This document shows positions 37,301-52,300 of a stretch of 64,000 nucleotides of DNA, piece after piece; positions within the stretch are counted from its first letter, which is position 1, and each line of letters starts with the position of its first letter. The translations under genes were made by a program, and so were the position numbers. Source of the DNA: Gari tellinella. Its lineage: Eukaryota > Mollusca > Bivalvia > Cardiida > Psammobiidae. The notes beneath the pieces were generated by a model. The model did no database searches. It saw nothing but the letters and a program-made list of their open reading frames with translations, and was not told where the DNA came from. Location: contig OV277866.1 in the NCBI GenBank assembly GCA_922989275.2, forward strand, positions 52,877,246 to 52,941,245. The letters run 5' to 3'.

Positions 37301-40300
37301 CCGCGAGTTTGTGCAACAACAATGATGGAAACTGCAAACAGTTTCAGGGCTGCCATTTCTCCGGATTTTTCCTAAATCTTCGGATTTTTCCCCTGTTTAT
37401 ACATGTAGTACCTAAAAGCAGGCTGACAATAAAGTAGAATGCACCTTTAGACGCATTCTGCTTCACTTAAAGTATGCTTTAAGTAGTCGCATGTCAACAA
37501 AACTAGAAACAGGCTATGGCGTACGATTCGTAAAATCGCACTTGAAATATGTAAATTTGGAAATCTTAGGCTTTTTCATGTCAACTTGTGGCAGCCTTGC
37601 TGTTTGATGCACGATCAGACTCCGAGTAACTAAGCTTCTGAGCAGGCACTAAACTGGTAGCCACTAAGATTCATGTGTATTTTTCAAATTTTCTTTATTT
37701 TAGTTTTAGTGATTTGCATTTGCGTTGAGTTTTGTGAAATCATAACTTTTTTTTCAACTACATTTATATAAGTATATGTTAATTAACGAAACCTATTTCA
37801 AACTGTGATTAAAACATATTACTGCTCATGTGATTTTAAAGAAAAGCAGAAAGCTCCTTAAACCCTTTCATCGCCACATTTAACCTTATGTTTTAATACC
37901 TTCAACTTTTGAAATTTGTTTGTCTGCAATTTTATGAAAACTTCAACATTTTAAAAGTTTTTAATATCTAAACGAGTGCCAAATATGTTGGATCTGATCA
38001 TGGTCGCCTAACACATCGTCTGAGCTGGATCCAACCTGTTGGTGCTGATTCATTAGCATATGGCGTCTCTGACGCAGCCGCTAACCTGGGTCTTTCACTA
38101 CTTTGAATTAGGGTTTTTAGCAGGGCTGCCATTTCTCCGGATTTTTCCTAAATCTTAGGATTTTTTCTAATGCATGGTAGCTTAAAGCAGGCTGAAAGTA
38201 AAGCAGAATGCGCCTTAAGGCGCATTCTTCTTTACTAACAGCCTGCTTTAAGTAGTCGCATGTCAACAAAACTAGAAACAGGCTATTGGGTAAAGGTACG
38301 ATTTCGTAAAATCGCATTTGAAAAATGCAAATTTGGAAATCTTAGGAATTTTCACGTCAACTTATGGCAGCCCTGTATTACTCGTATGCAGGTAGATTTC
38401 TCCGAATTGAACAGACTGACAGACAAATTTTTACCCTCGGTATTGGCGCAGCCTCTACGTCACATGGTATAGTGATGTTACCACCCTCGGGCACCAACGT
38501 CACTTCAGGCAACGGGAACCGTTTGAAATTTGGCGGGATAACTGAAACGGGTACATATTTCTCAACTTATTTGACACTAGACAAAATAAAACTAACAGAA
38601 AATACAACATGACCGTGTCAATTTAGACAGTTGTTTTGTTTTCTTCAGAACTTCCATTTTCAACATTGCATCTCGAAAACATTTCACCATTGTAAATTGG
38701 AGTTATTCTTACTATTGCAACAGCAGTGGCTTTATTTAAAAATTCAACATATTACCTTGACAATTCAAGATACAGTGGAGAAAACGTTATTCTTTCCCAA
38801 TAAACGCGTTTACGCTAAAACTATTATTTGAAGCGCAAACAGTTTGGAGCCAGATCAGACCTGTTTGCCACCAAGATAAACATTAAATATCAGAATTGTC
38901 CAAAAGTTGTTCTTTTCTACGTTTTAGTGCTTTGCGTTTGCGTACGTTTGCGTTTAAACGGGAGAGAATATCAGATTCTCCACTGTACTACCTTTGAACT
39001 TTAAGATTAAACATGTGGGATTATAAACCTGAAAATTAAAAACTATTTTATTGAAAATCTTTTCGAAAGGAACATTGACAAAAACCACTTACACAGTACT
39101 TTAAGCTGTCCTGTGCTGAAAGTAGTTCCGTGAGAATTTGTGGCCGCACATTGATACATTCCGTCGTCCCTCTCCTTATCGACCTCCAGGATCTGAAGAA
39201 CACCTCCGTTAATGATGAGATGACCTGGTTTGTTCATCAGAAGTTCACCATTTTTGTACCAGGTATATGTTGCTGCTGGTCTGGCTACTGCCTTACAGTT
39301 CCATTTCACATCCATCTTAGGGTCGACAAGCATGTGTTTGATGGAAAAGGGGAAATACGGCTTAGCTGAAATAGAGAAGTGGTACATGTACAGTGGGGAA
39401 AACGTTATTCTTTCCCGTTTAAACGCAAACGAAACGCAAACGCATCACAATTAAACGTAGAAAAAGATAGCTTTTAGACAATTCTGATTTTTTATTTTAA
39501 TCTGAGTGGCAAACAGCTTGGTTCCTGAACAGACGCCGCCGGGTTACCAAGCGTCTCAACTGGCTCCTAACTGTTTGCAATAGAAATAATAGTTTTAGCG
39601 TAAACGCGTTTATTGGTAAAAAATAACGTTTTCTCCACTGTAATTATATTACGTATAGTGGAGAAGACGTTAATCATTCCAAATAAAGGCGATTTCGCAA
39701 ATTCTGTTATTTCCACTGCAAACAGTTTGAAGTCAGATCAGACGCCGGGGAACCCTGCGTCTATATAGGCTTAAACGCTTTTGCCAAGCAGATTTGAATA
39801 GATAGTAAAAACCTGTTTCGGTGCAGTTTGTTTTAATCCAAATACAGACTCAATCAAAAGTACACGTATGTGACCAATACAAATATACATGTAGCACGAA
39901 TTTCTGCTGTACGGTTTCAAACCAATATAAATAATTCAAAAATGGGATTTCTCCTTTTTGAATGCATGTTATTGGTTCCTCATCCGTAATGCCTCTCTCC
40001 CATTTGAATAAGAAAACAACAACATTAATTGTTCAGTCATTATTTTATTAATTATGTCGGTCTTTGTCTCAACTCAGCACGGACAGTAGTGGTCACATCA
40101 GTTTGACTAGTATACGCTGTATGCTATTTTGGTCCTATATTCCAGGGCTGCTATAAGTTGACGTGAAAAATCCTAAGATTTCCAAATTAGCATTATTCAA
40201 ATGCGATTTTACGAAATCGTTTCTTTACCCCATAGCCTGTTTCTAGTTTTGCTGACATGTGACTACTTAAAGCAGGCTGTAAGTAAAGCAGAATGCGCCT

Positions 40301-43300
40301 TAAGGCGCATTCTGCTTTACTTTCAGCCTGCTTTAAGCATGTTTCTAGTTTAGTTTTGTTGACATGTGACTACTTAAAGCAGGTTGTACGTAAAGCAAAA
40401 TGCGCCTTAAGGCGCATTCTGCTTAACTTTCAGCCTGCTTTAAGCTACCATGTACTGGAAAAAATCCGAAGATTTAGAAAAAATCCGGAGAAATGGAAGC
40501 CCTGTTTTTTCCGTCAAAAGAATCGCCTAATTAATGATAAAACAAATCTCAATATCAAGCCATTCGGAAGATAATATACCGTGAAACAGTCTCCATTATC
40601 TGACAAGAACATACTTTTGTAAGAGTACTAAACAAACAAAATTGGCGGGGCCATTTTGACATACGGTATTGTTTCGGTGCAGCAGATGACGAAAAGTGCA
40701 CATCGATAGAATATTGTGACCTTCGGAATAAAAAGTGATTTCTTGGTACAAAAGTTTTCGGAGTGAAAACGGACATAAGGAAATTGGTTCAAATTGTCTT
40801 ATGCGCTATATCAAATAAAGTAATTAACCCATTACCCCATAGCCTGTTTATAGTTTTGAAAATAGGTGACTACTTAAAGCAGGTTGAAAGTAAAGCAGAA
40901 TGCGCCATATGGCGCATTCTGCTTTACTTTCAGCCTGCTTTAAGCTTTTACCAGTTAGAATAAGGAAAGTATTAAATATGACACATATTTATTACGGTTT
41001 ATATTGGAACTATTTTCTTCAGCGGATGAATAAAATGCAGGTGCTAAAAGTCGCTTCTATAAGGGAAAGGGTTAATATACCTGCTTGCATTGCATTTTGA
41101 CAAAGATAACAGGTAATGTTTACTTTGTTGATTGTAAAAAGTAATGATATACTTGAGCTCTTAAGAAATAATATGGTGTTGTCGAAGTAAAATGCACCTC
41201 ACCGAATCAGGTCTACCGACGATAAAGTGATACAGTGAAGAAGAGGGTTTAACCCATTACCCCCTTAGCCTGTTTCTAGTTTTAAAGAAAGACGATTACT
41301 TAGAGCATGTTGAAAGAACAGCAGAATGTGCCTAAAGGCACACTCTGCTTTTCTTTCAGCCTGCTTTAAGCTATTACATGTATCTGATAGGATATAGAAA
41401 CTATTTCTTATGATACATATTCATCACCGTATAAAAGCGAACATTTTTTTCTTTAGTGGAGGAATAAATCATAGTCGTAAATAGGCGTATTTATGGGGGA
41501 ATGAGTTAAAGGACTTTGAAATTACAGATAATTGCAATTGCGTTTTGCCTGAATAAGAGTTGTAGACAATTTCAAGCCTGAGCAAAGTTATTCGGCACCT
41601 GACCTACATGTACATGTAGTTCCAAACTGTTTGTAATGGACATTTTACCACAAAGGTTGAAATGCTTGTATTGGGGGAAGAATGACGTATTTTCCACCGA
41701 ACCAATGCAATATCATATTAACCCTTTCACTGCCAACTTTTCGTGATATTTTACCCCTCGCCGTTTCATTGTCGGCTGCTTCAATTTTCTCGGACACAGA
41801 ACGAGTGTCAAACAGTTAGGATTTTGATCAGACGCCGCGTTACGCGGCGTCTGATCAGGATCCAAACTGTTTGCAAACGCGCTTTAAACGTCTTTGAAAG
41901 TGAAAAGGGTAATTTATGTCGTAATAAAAGTTCATACCTTCCATGTACACGGATAATGTTTTGGTCGCTTGTGCCCCGGAACCACGGACACACCTACATA
42001 CGTAATTCCCTTCGGCTTCCAGCGGGGCGTTTTTGATGGTTAAGACCCTGTTTCGGGCAGAGAGAACAGTGCCTTTCACAAAAGGACGTCCATCTTCCCG
42101 ATACCAGAAGTAGGTGAGTGGTGGTCTGAAATATTTCGAACAAAACCATGGTCACGTGACAAATTCCACCAGGCATGCGCATCAATTCAATTCAAATTCA
42201 ATTCAATTCAAATTTTATTGGCATTAAACATATACAATGTTCATACATGTAGCCATATAACATTATGTACATGACTAACAATAGATAACTATATACAGTA
42301 GTACTAGACCAGGAAAACAGTTTCATAAGCAGGAGAAAAGTATGAAAAAAATGTCAGATGTCAAATATTTAGCATTCTTGATTATCCACCTTATGTAAAT
42401 GACTATTGTATGCAATGTACAGTGGCGAATACGTTTTCCCCAAGCAGTGTGAACCAATGGTCCAATATTATTAAGCGTTTGAGGTGATTCTGTGCATTTG
42501 CACTGCAACACAAAATTTGACAATACACAAAATATTTTTGATCTTTTCAGTGTGGAAGCATTTCAAATCCTATAGCCTAAGAAGACGTAGTTATGACGAC
42601 GAGTGATTTAACCCTTTACCCAATAACCTTTATAATATAATAATAACGACATGTGATCACTTAAAGAAGGTTGGAAGTAAAGCAGAATGTGCCTTAAGGC
42701 ACATTCTGCTTTCCTTTCAGCCTGTTAAACTACCATCTGCTAGGCTATATCAAAATATTTGGTATGGTAATTGTTCGTTAGGATATAAACTGTGACTTTT
42801 GAGTTTTTTGTTCTAAATTTATAACAATTATTCTCGCATATTTAGATTTTCAAATTATCTACGCTGAATGACATTTTAAACTCCCGTGTCTAATATTTTA
42901 CTAAATTATAATCTTTTGGGTGGTGATAATGATGTATATTTATTTACATAATTATACAGGCAGTCAATATCTTAAAATTGTTTTATTGTCATTGCCTTTG
43001 CTAGTTACCATGGCAATAGTTTAGATAGTCAGATACACAATTTAGACCACATTTTGTCCGTTGCTACATGTATGCAAGACGGAAACTTGTCATTAATTTG
43101 TTCATAAAATGTGCTGGCGAGGTCATTAATATGGCACCAGACTTGTACTCACGTTCCATAAGCGACGCATTCCAGTCTGATTGTATGACCTTTCAATGCC
43201 GGGGTAGGAAAGGCGTGTGTGTTGAGAATGGGTCCATAGTCGTTGTCCGAGGCTAAAAGAAACAAAATCAAGCAGGAATAAAAAGGGCAAGAACCAATAG

Positions 43301-46300
43301 ATAAGCAAAAGGATATTTGGGGATCGTAAACGAAGGTGGCTGCATACATGTATGGATGATAAAGTAATACCGAATGTCAATATGGGAGCTTTCTGAATAT
43401 GAACATTCTAATTTTAGCAGTCACTTGTCTGTTTAAGAGATACTGTATGCATGCTATTAGCGACTGCTTAATTAATAAAGAATTGACTATAAAGGGACAT
43501 AATACAACTGATAACGAGTTCCAGACGACTCTCACTCTTAACATCGATTGCTCCCCTTCCATTTACTTCTGAAATTTGTACTAACTGTAGCCTATAATAA
43601 CATTTCGTGAAACGCATGTAAACCCATTATGTGCCCATGATCCATTGTATGGGTCAAAGGCAATCAATATATACTCTGAGTAGTAATCTACAATGTTGGT
43701 ATGAATTCCAATTTAGAATAGCCACCCCTTAGATAACAAAAAGGACGCGGCGTCTGATCAGGACCCAAACTTCTTGACACTCATTTCCATATTTCTTAGG
43801 TAAAAAACGCAAAGGCATCTAAATGAGTGGAGGAAACGGCACATTTTTGACAATTCTGACAATGTATTGTAATCTAAGTGGCAAATAGTTTGGTTCCTGG
43901 TCAGACAAAGGGTAAACGGCGTCTGGTCAAGCTCCAAACTGTTTGAATCGGAATTAATGATTTTTCAGTAAACGCGTTTATTGGGAAAAATAAGGGTTTT
44001 TCCACTACATGTACTAACCGCTTTCTGAGGTCAGCAACAGGAGCAGCCCCTTATTTGAGCGAATAGGTGGATACGCCTTGGACATCTTGAAGCCGTCTGT
44101 CGGGACCAGGGTGACAAGACAGAAGTATTTCTTGTTGGCGTCCGTCGTCTGTACCTCAGATATATAGAGAGCACCGGAGTACGACACGAACATGTTGGGA
44201 TTTTCGGGCCAGATGAAAATGTTGGTGACTCGGTTTTTCGCCCACTGGTAGGTCACGCCTGAAACATAATTGATTATATACATACAATTGAGATGACGTA
44301 AATTTGTTCACGTTTAACCCATTTGTGCCCATTGGATTATTCCATGTTTATATATTGGATTTGTCCATTTTTTATTAAAGGGATACCTGGTCAAAATTTT
44401 GATTTTCATTTTGTTTTATATTGAAATTCCTATCAGCTAACAGTGACGACTCTGATCAGACGCCGCATTATGCGGCGTCTGATCAGAGTTTACACTGTTT
44501 GCATATGTCCAATATATGGGATCGTGGGCACAAACGGGTTAAACCTTTAAGAAACGCGCTACAATACAGTTTACAGTTTAGCTCTTTCACTGCCAATGGC
44601 GCCAAAAGGCGACTTTGCAAACAGTTTGGATCCTGATAAGATAACTCGTATTCACTTTCGACGCAACTACATCTCTTCCGACAACACCCCCTTCACAGTC
44701 ATAACGTCATCAATTTTAGACAGTTGTCGTCTGCTGTTATCTCCTTACTGAATTCAGTATCAAACAGTTTGAATCCTGATCAGATGCCGCGTTATACGGC
44801 ATCTGATCAGGATCCAAACTGTTTGGAAATACCTAATGCACTCGGGGCAGCGAAGACAGTGATGGGGTTAAAACGTGGTTGTATGAGTACGTTGGACTTC
44901 GAAAATTAGAGTTATGGAAATTCAATTGAAGAAATAACGTACATGTATTAATTAAAACATAATTGCGTTAGAGTAATACATTGGAGAATCTGTTATTCTT
45001 TCCCAATAAACGTGTTTACGCTAAAACTATTATTTGCAGTGCAAACAGTTTGGAGCCAGATCAGACGCCGGGTAATCCGGCGTCTGATCAGGCTTCAAAC
45101 TGTTTGCCACCAAGATAAACAAGAATTATCAGAATTGTCCAAAAGTTGTACTTTTCTACGTTTTAGTGTTTTGCGTTTGCGTACGTTTGCGTTTAAACGG
45201 GACAGAATAACAGATTCTCCACTGTACGTATTAATTAAAACATAATTGCGTTAGAGTAATACTAACTTGTACGGTCAATTCGAATTAACTTATTTAAAGA
45301 TGTTTTAGGACCTAATAATCTGTTCGGAGTGCACAGACAGTTTCAATGAGTTTAGCTTTGAGAGTTAACCTATTTGTGCCCACGATCCCACGTATGGGAC
45401 ATAATCAAACAGTGTAGACTCTGATTAGAGTCTTCACTGTTAGCTGATAGGAGCTTCAATGCAAAACAAAACGAAAGTTTTATACCAGACACCCTTTAGA
45501 GCAAAAATTGACTAATCCAATATATTTGCATGGAAGAATCCACTGAGCACAAATAGTTTAACGAAGAGCCGTTCCAGAGTATTTGGCAGTTCTTACCCGG
45601 TGAGTAGGAAGGCGTACCACAGTCCATCTTCCCTCCTTTAAATGCTGTAGCTCTGACAGGTTGAGGATCGATGTTCTGGAAATGGCCCAGATCTAAACGT
45701 GACAAAAGAGATAGGGCTTATTACATGTACATGTATAACTACTGTGGCAATATATGCTCCCGCTTAAGCCTTTCCTCCAAAGAAGCGCATTTTAACGCGT
45801 TCATTAAATTCTCCCACTTAAGAAAATAATTCCAATTTGTATAGTCATTAACATGTACAATAATAATATATTTTCAATCCTTGCTGATGATAGCTTAAAG
45901 CAGGCTGAAAGTAAAGCAGAATGCGCCTTTAGGCGCATTCTGCTTTACATTCAACAGGCTTTAAGTGGTCATGTCACCTGTTCAAAACAGACAAAGGTCA
46001 TGGGTTAAAAGGTTAACCCGCTTTATCGTCATTTGCAACGTAAGCTGACATTGAAAGCAGTTCAATAATAGAAATAACAATAAAGACTTTTTTTCAACGG
46101 GAGCGTTCATTTGATAAAACCAATCTTCCACGAGGTCCTCAATATAATAACATAATGTATATACAAGTAGATCTACATAAAACCATAAATACATCTAGTG
46201 TACGTGTACAATAAAAATCGAGCAAAATGCTTGAAGTGTTATTTACTGAATGAATGGAAGACTTTGGATGTTTAGATCCAGATAAGACACCGCGTAAAGC

Positions 46301-49300
46301 GGTGGTATCTGATCAGAATCCAAACTGTTGGCGCTCGTCTCAATAGGTCTTCAGTCAGGACTTCAATGACTAAAACTGCAGATAAGAAATTTTAGCAGAC
46401 GATATGTTGTCTGCGAGACGGGTTCGATTAGACAGTCTTATTTGATGGTGAAATGATAAGTTTGCATAACAGTTGAAGTAACTATTTTAGTACAAACGCG
46501 TATAATGAGAGACTATCGCCTTCTTCACTGTATATCGCATCAAACCGTTGACCTGCGTATCATCTGGATCTACACTCTTTGCGTAAAGCTTTAGTTAACC
46601 CTTTCACTCTCAATGACGCTTAAATGCGCATTTGCAAACAGTTTGTATCCTGATCAGACGCCGCGTTACACGGCGTCTGATCAGGATCCAAACTTTTTGA
46701 CGCTGGTTTTGAAATTAATTCAGTCATACTGCCTTATATCTATTTTGAAACGGCATGCAGACAACAAAATTGAAGCAGACGACAATGAAACGTTGAAGGG
46801 GTAAAACTCTCACGAAAAATTTGGCAGTGAAAGTGTTAACCACGAATTATATACAAGTTGGTCATATGAATATGATGTATAAATGATGGAATATGTACCG
46901 AGATACTTAATGTATAAGTTACGAATAAACTATGTCTATGTATAATTCCGTGCTTTTAAAATGTCTGTTCAAATTTGGTCAGCACAGCATTGAACGTAAA
47001 AAGGAGGTCTATGGAAAATGTTTTGGTGGCCTCTGACCTCTAGGCTATATTTCGGCCTATTTGCCAATGAGAGTGCTGCAGTTCAATCAAGCAGTCACTG
47101 ACCAAGATTTCAGATCATTACTGATTGGTTAGATCGTTTCAACCAGGAGGTTAAAAGAGAAAACATTACCGTCTCCGACGGGAAAAAAGGTCTGTACTTA
47201 CTTCCAACGATGACTTTAGCTGAGTCACTGAGGACCACACCGTGCTTGTTCTCGGCTCGACAGTGGTACGAACCCACGTCCAACTCCTCTGGGCCGTCAA
47301 TGGTGATGACGCCACTGGATAAAGTGTAGCGCTTGGATGAACTTATCATCATTGAGCTCACGTGCTGTAAGCCCATGTACCAGCTGTACATAGGGTACGG
47401 GTTGCCGGACGCAAAACAATCCAACTCAATATTCTTGGCTCCTTCAAGGATCTGAAGAATAAAAAGGACTTAACCCTTTCTTCCCTGAAACCTCAAAATG
47501 GACAATTCTAGTTTTCAATTTAGTCTAGTCCATTTTTTACTTTTTTAAGATTTATTTTTACAATTTATGTTCAAATGGCAAACAATGTAGACCTTGATCA
47601 GAGGGCTCCTTAAGGAGCCCTCTGATCAAGATCTACACTGTTTGCATAGGACAAGAGTACTACTTACGGGTATGTTGTTTGCAAATTACGCACATATGCC
47701 TGGCTATAGGATTCAAAGAGTTAACGTGTAAAACTCTTTGTTACGTATGAATCTACATTTGAAATACAAGCAACATTCCACCAATCTCGTTAAACAATCC
47801 GTAAGCATAACAGTACATGCATTCGTTGAAAAATTCGCCTATTCAATTCAAATTATCGCACGTATGTTTATATGTCGCATCATTCTACGTCCTCCACCAC
47901 TATGCCAAATCAATTTGACTTAATGGGAAAACTATAAGGTGGAACATAACAGCAAACTCTACATAATACAACTTTCACGGGGCATAACTCATAGATATTC
48001 ATCATTCTTGATGGAGAGAAGTAATAGTAAGAAGAAGAATACTGGACAAGTTTTTCAAAGTTAATGTACAGAGCTCCCTCTCTACAACAACACCCAATGG
48101 GAGACAAACAGCGTACAGTGGAGAATCTGTTATTCTTTCCCAATAAACGCGTTTACGCTAAAACTATTATTTGCAGCGCAAACAGTTTGGAGCCAGATCA
48201 GACGCCGGGTAACCCGGCGTCTGATCAGGCTCCAAACTGTTTGCCACCAAATATAAACAAGAATTATCAGAATTGTCCAAAAGTTGTTCTTTTCTACGTT
48301 TTAGTGCTTTGCGTTTGCGTACGTTTGCGTTTAAACGGGAAAGAATAACAGATTCTCCACTGTACAAATACACCCAGTGGGAGACAAACAGCGTATTCGT
48401 TGTTCGGAGGGAGTCGTGATAGGGACAGAAATTGGTTTACATTTGCAAACAGCTTGAATCAAGATCAGACGCCGCCTTCCGCCTTGGATCTGGATTCAAG
48501 CTGTTTGTCACTGGTAATAAAAGTTTGTTCAGTCAAATTGTCCAATATGTATGTTTGAGAAAGGCAGCAGACGACAACTTTAAGCAGACGATATTGCAGC
48601 AGTAAAAGCGTTAGACATAATTGTCGTGTTTATGGAACTGCGGCAAGGGTCGTTGTCAGGAGGGAGTCTTTGTTTAGAGGGCCGTTGTAGGGAGGGGGCG
48701 ATGCCAGTTGTTATTCTGGATGTACATGTACCTACCACAATGCTCTGTGGCTGTATTTCTACTATTGGACCTCTCTCAATCTTGTCAGGTTCCGTAGTTC
48801 CTAGACCATAGTCTGTAACAAACAAAATAATATGTTAAAACTTAAAACCATAAGAGACTGGTTAAAGATATTTCCTCAGTCCATTGATGGAGTCCCCACA
48901 TTCTTCTCGATAGGTGTAAATGTAACTGTCAAAGCATGCAGCACAAGCTGCCGGAGGGTATACCAATCTCAGTTTACCTTGTGAGGCCCAGATTATACTC
49001 ATGCTCTAGTGCTTTTCAATGGTTGTTTCTTACCAAACTATCAAATATAAAGGTCGGGTCTCACATGAGACGCTTCAATGGTTCTTTGCTACCGACGTGT
49101 CCACAAGACCCATATTTTTTGTACGGAAATTGTCTGGCAAGGCGTTATGATCGAAACGTCGTCAGGAGATGTCTTTAAACCCCTATTTTCCGACCATTGA
49201 CTACATGACCCAGTAGTAATGGTAAGCAATACGTTATTCTTTTCCGTTTAAACGCAAACGAAACACAAACGCAATTGCAATAAAATGGAGAAAACGACAA

Positions 49301-52300
49301 CATTTCGAAAATATTATTTTAATCTGAGTGGCAAATAGTAGTTTGGAGCCTGATCAGACACCGGATAACCCGGTGTCTGATCTGGCTCCAAACTGTTTGC
49401 ATCGGGAAAAATAGTTAAGCGTTAGCGCGTTTATTGGGAAAAGAATAACGTCTTCTCCACTGTAAGAACAGGGGCCCGTTTTACTAAACTACTTACGCAA
49501 ATGTTTTGCGTAAGTCAAAATTTTAAATTTATATTTATATTCTTTATTATCACTTGCTACAAACAGCAAATATCCAGATCAGAGGACGCGCTTTTAGCGT
49601 GTCCTCTGATCTGACTATTTGCTGTTTGCAAACGTTTATGATCGAAAATAAGAGTAAAACGATTTTGACTTACGCAAAAATTTTGCGTAAGTTGTTTAGT
49701 AAAACGGGCCCTAGGTGAGTAAAACAGTTATTTGCAAACAGTTTGGATTCTGATCAGACCCCGCGTAAGCGACGTCTGTCCAGGATCGAAACTGTTATAC
49801 ACTCATTTCATTATTACTTAATTCAAAATATCTTAAGTTTGAGAAATATAAAAACACGACAATAATTGTATAAAATTGATGACGTCATGTCAGTCAATGG
49901 CTGAATGGTTTACTCACTGAAGCTTCTTGATAAAACGTTGATCCTGCCTGTGTCTTTAACTGGAATCTCACAGATTGCGTAAGCAGGGATACTTGAAGTT
50001 ACGTTCGTCCATCCGTAACCAATAAAAGTCGTTGCTGTAAATGAAAAAATAAAAACTTTAGTATTAACATACAATTAAACGATAAGTTCAATAAACAGTA
50101 ATAATGCATTAAACATAAACATTTGATAGACTACGACTTGACAATTAATTGCTCGGCATTTCATCATGGTCCAAACTGGTTGCAGAATTATTCACAAACT
50201 CATATAAGGTTAAAAGACGAATTTCCTTCGACATATGGCTTAACCATATTCCCAAAATATACGCATCATCAAGCATCTACCTATTATTTTTAAATGTCTA
50301 TGCTAGAGGTCAATACGAAAGAAACATTGTATGTATGGAAAGACGTCACATATATTCTCTCTCGCGTTAACTCCATAAATACACTTTTTAGGCATTTAGG
50401 TTATTCCTCCACTGAAGAAAACAATTCAAATATATGCAGTTATAATTATCCTAATACTCTTTAATTTCTCAGTTTGCATAAATTTACAAAAAAAGAACAT
50501 AAGGATTTTCCCTCACACACATTCAACTTATTTGGAAAGTGATCAAACACCGGTGATCCGTCGTCTGATCTGGCTGTATACAGTGGAGAATGTGTTATTC
50601 TTTCCCAATAAACGCGTTTACGCTAAAACTATTATTTGCAGTGCAAACAGTTCGGAGCCAGATCAGACGCCGGGTAACCCGGCGTTTGATCAGGCTCCAA
50701 ACTGTTTGCCACCAAGATAAACAAGAATTATCAGAATTGTCCAACAGTTGTTCTTTTCTACGTTTTAGTGCTTTGCGTTTGCGTACGTTTGCGTTTAAAC
50801 GGGAAAGAATAACAGATTCTCCACTGTAGGTGTGCAATGGAAATAATAGTTTAAGCATTCATCTCATTCATGATCAAACCTATCGTGAGTATTGTACCCC
50901 TTCCCCACCATATTGGCGTCTGCTTTAGTATTATTGTCTGCAAGACATGTTTCAAAGTTAGATTTTAGGTTTTAAAACTTAATAAATATCGATAAGAGTG
51001 TTAAACAGTTTGTGTCCTGATCAGACACCGCGTTACGCGGCGTCTGATCAGGACACAAACTGTTTGCAAACGCGCTTTATGACGTCATTGAAAGTGAAAG
51101 GGTTAAGCAGTCACTTAACTTTAAAATTGAAAGTTATGAGGCAAAGATTTTGATAAAAAAAAAACTTTGCCAGTATGTATATACCTCCAAATACGTAAAC
51201 TATTTTCATTCTAACAGATGTGTCGACGGGTCCTGTTCGAGGTTCTTCGATCCAGAAATGTGGGGTATCTTGGAAGGTGTTCTGGGACTCCCAGTAGAGC
51301 TTGCCAATAGTGTAGTCGCCGGATGTATACCACATGGTTTCCCTGCAAGATATGTGACAACCCTCAGCTACAATCTCGTCTCTATAACTTTTACTACTCT
51401 ACGTCAAAATTTGAATTCCAAAAAGTTAATTTAAAATAATAACAGAGAGTCCAAATGTTGGGATCCCGATGAGACTTCGAGTTATAATGATCCATGATCC
51501 AAAATATGTAATGACACGTATTGCAGCTGGTTGTTATTGCTGCTATTGTTGTTGCTAAGAACGATTTACGTCCTCTTGAAGCTACAGCGCTCCCTCTCTA
51601 CAACGACATTCAATGGGAGACACACATTGTGTGCGTTGTTCAGAGGGAGTCGTTATAGGGAGGGAAATTAGCTTACATTTGCAAACAGCTTGAATCCAGA
51701 TCAGACGCCGTGTAACGCGGCGTCTGATCTGGATTCAAGCTGTTTGTCACTCATCATTATATTTATTCCATCAAAATGTGACTTTGGGAAAAAACAGCAG
51801 ACGACAATTTGAAGCAGACAATATTTCAACAGTAAAAGTGTTAGACATAATTGTCTTGTTTAGGGAACTGCAGCAAATGTCGTTGTAAGGAGGGAGTCGT
51901 TGTTGGGAGGGCCGTTGTAGAGATGGAGCACGTATATATTTAATGTATCCTCCCATGCTTTTTGGCCCTAGTCAAGATCGGCTCCTTTTCGTTGGGACGT
52001 TTGCAAATGGTAAACTAACGTTATGCGGCGTTTGGTCAGGAGCTAAACTGTTTGTTCTCGGAATAAGAACGTGAAGAGGTTAACATATGTTACTACTTCG
52101 CCAACTTAAAGCTGGAACTTGAAATGAACTCAACTTATGTGCTTACTGGAAGATTTCATTTAAGATATACATGTACAAAGGTGGTCTATGACACTCCAGT
52201 AAGTGTTAATACAGCAGATTATTTCATATAGAATAGCAAACAATGCACGCCCTAACGAGACGCAGCAATTTGTGGTGTCTGATCGGGGTCTACACTGTTT

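Noticed and set aside
50579..50858. Recurring small protein containing RRRVTRRLIRLQTV and related frames, seen at many sites
   Set aside because: Each is the class I hairpin and Fam-1 sequence in translation; the frame exists because the repeat lacks stops. No codon bias or independent conservation is visible.
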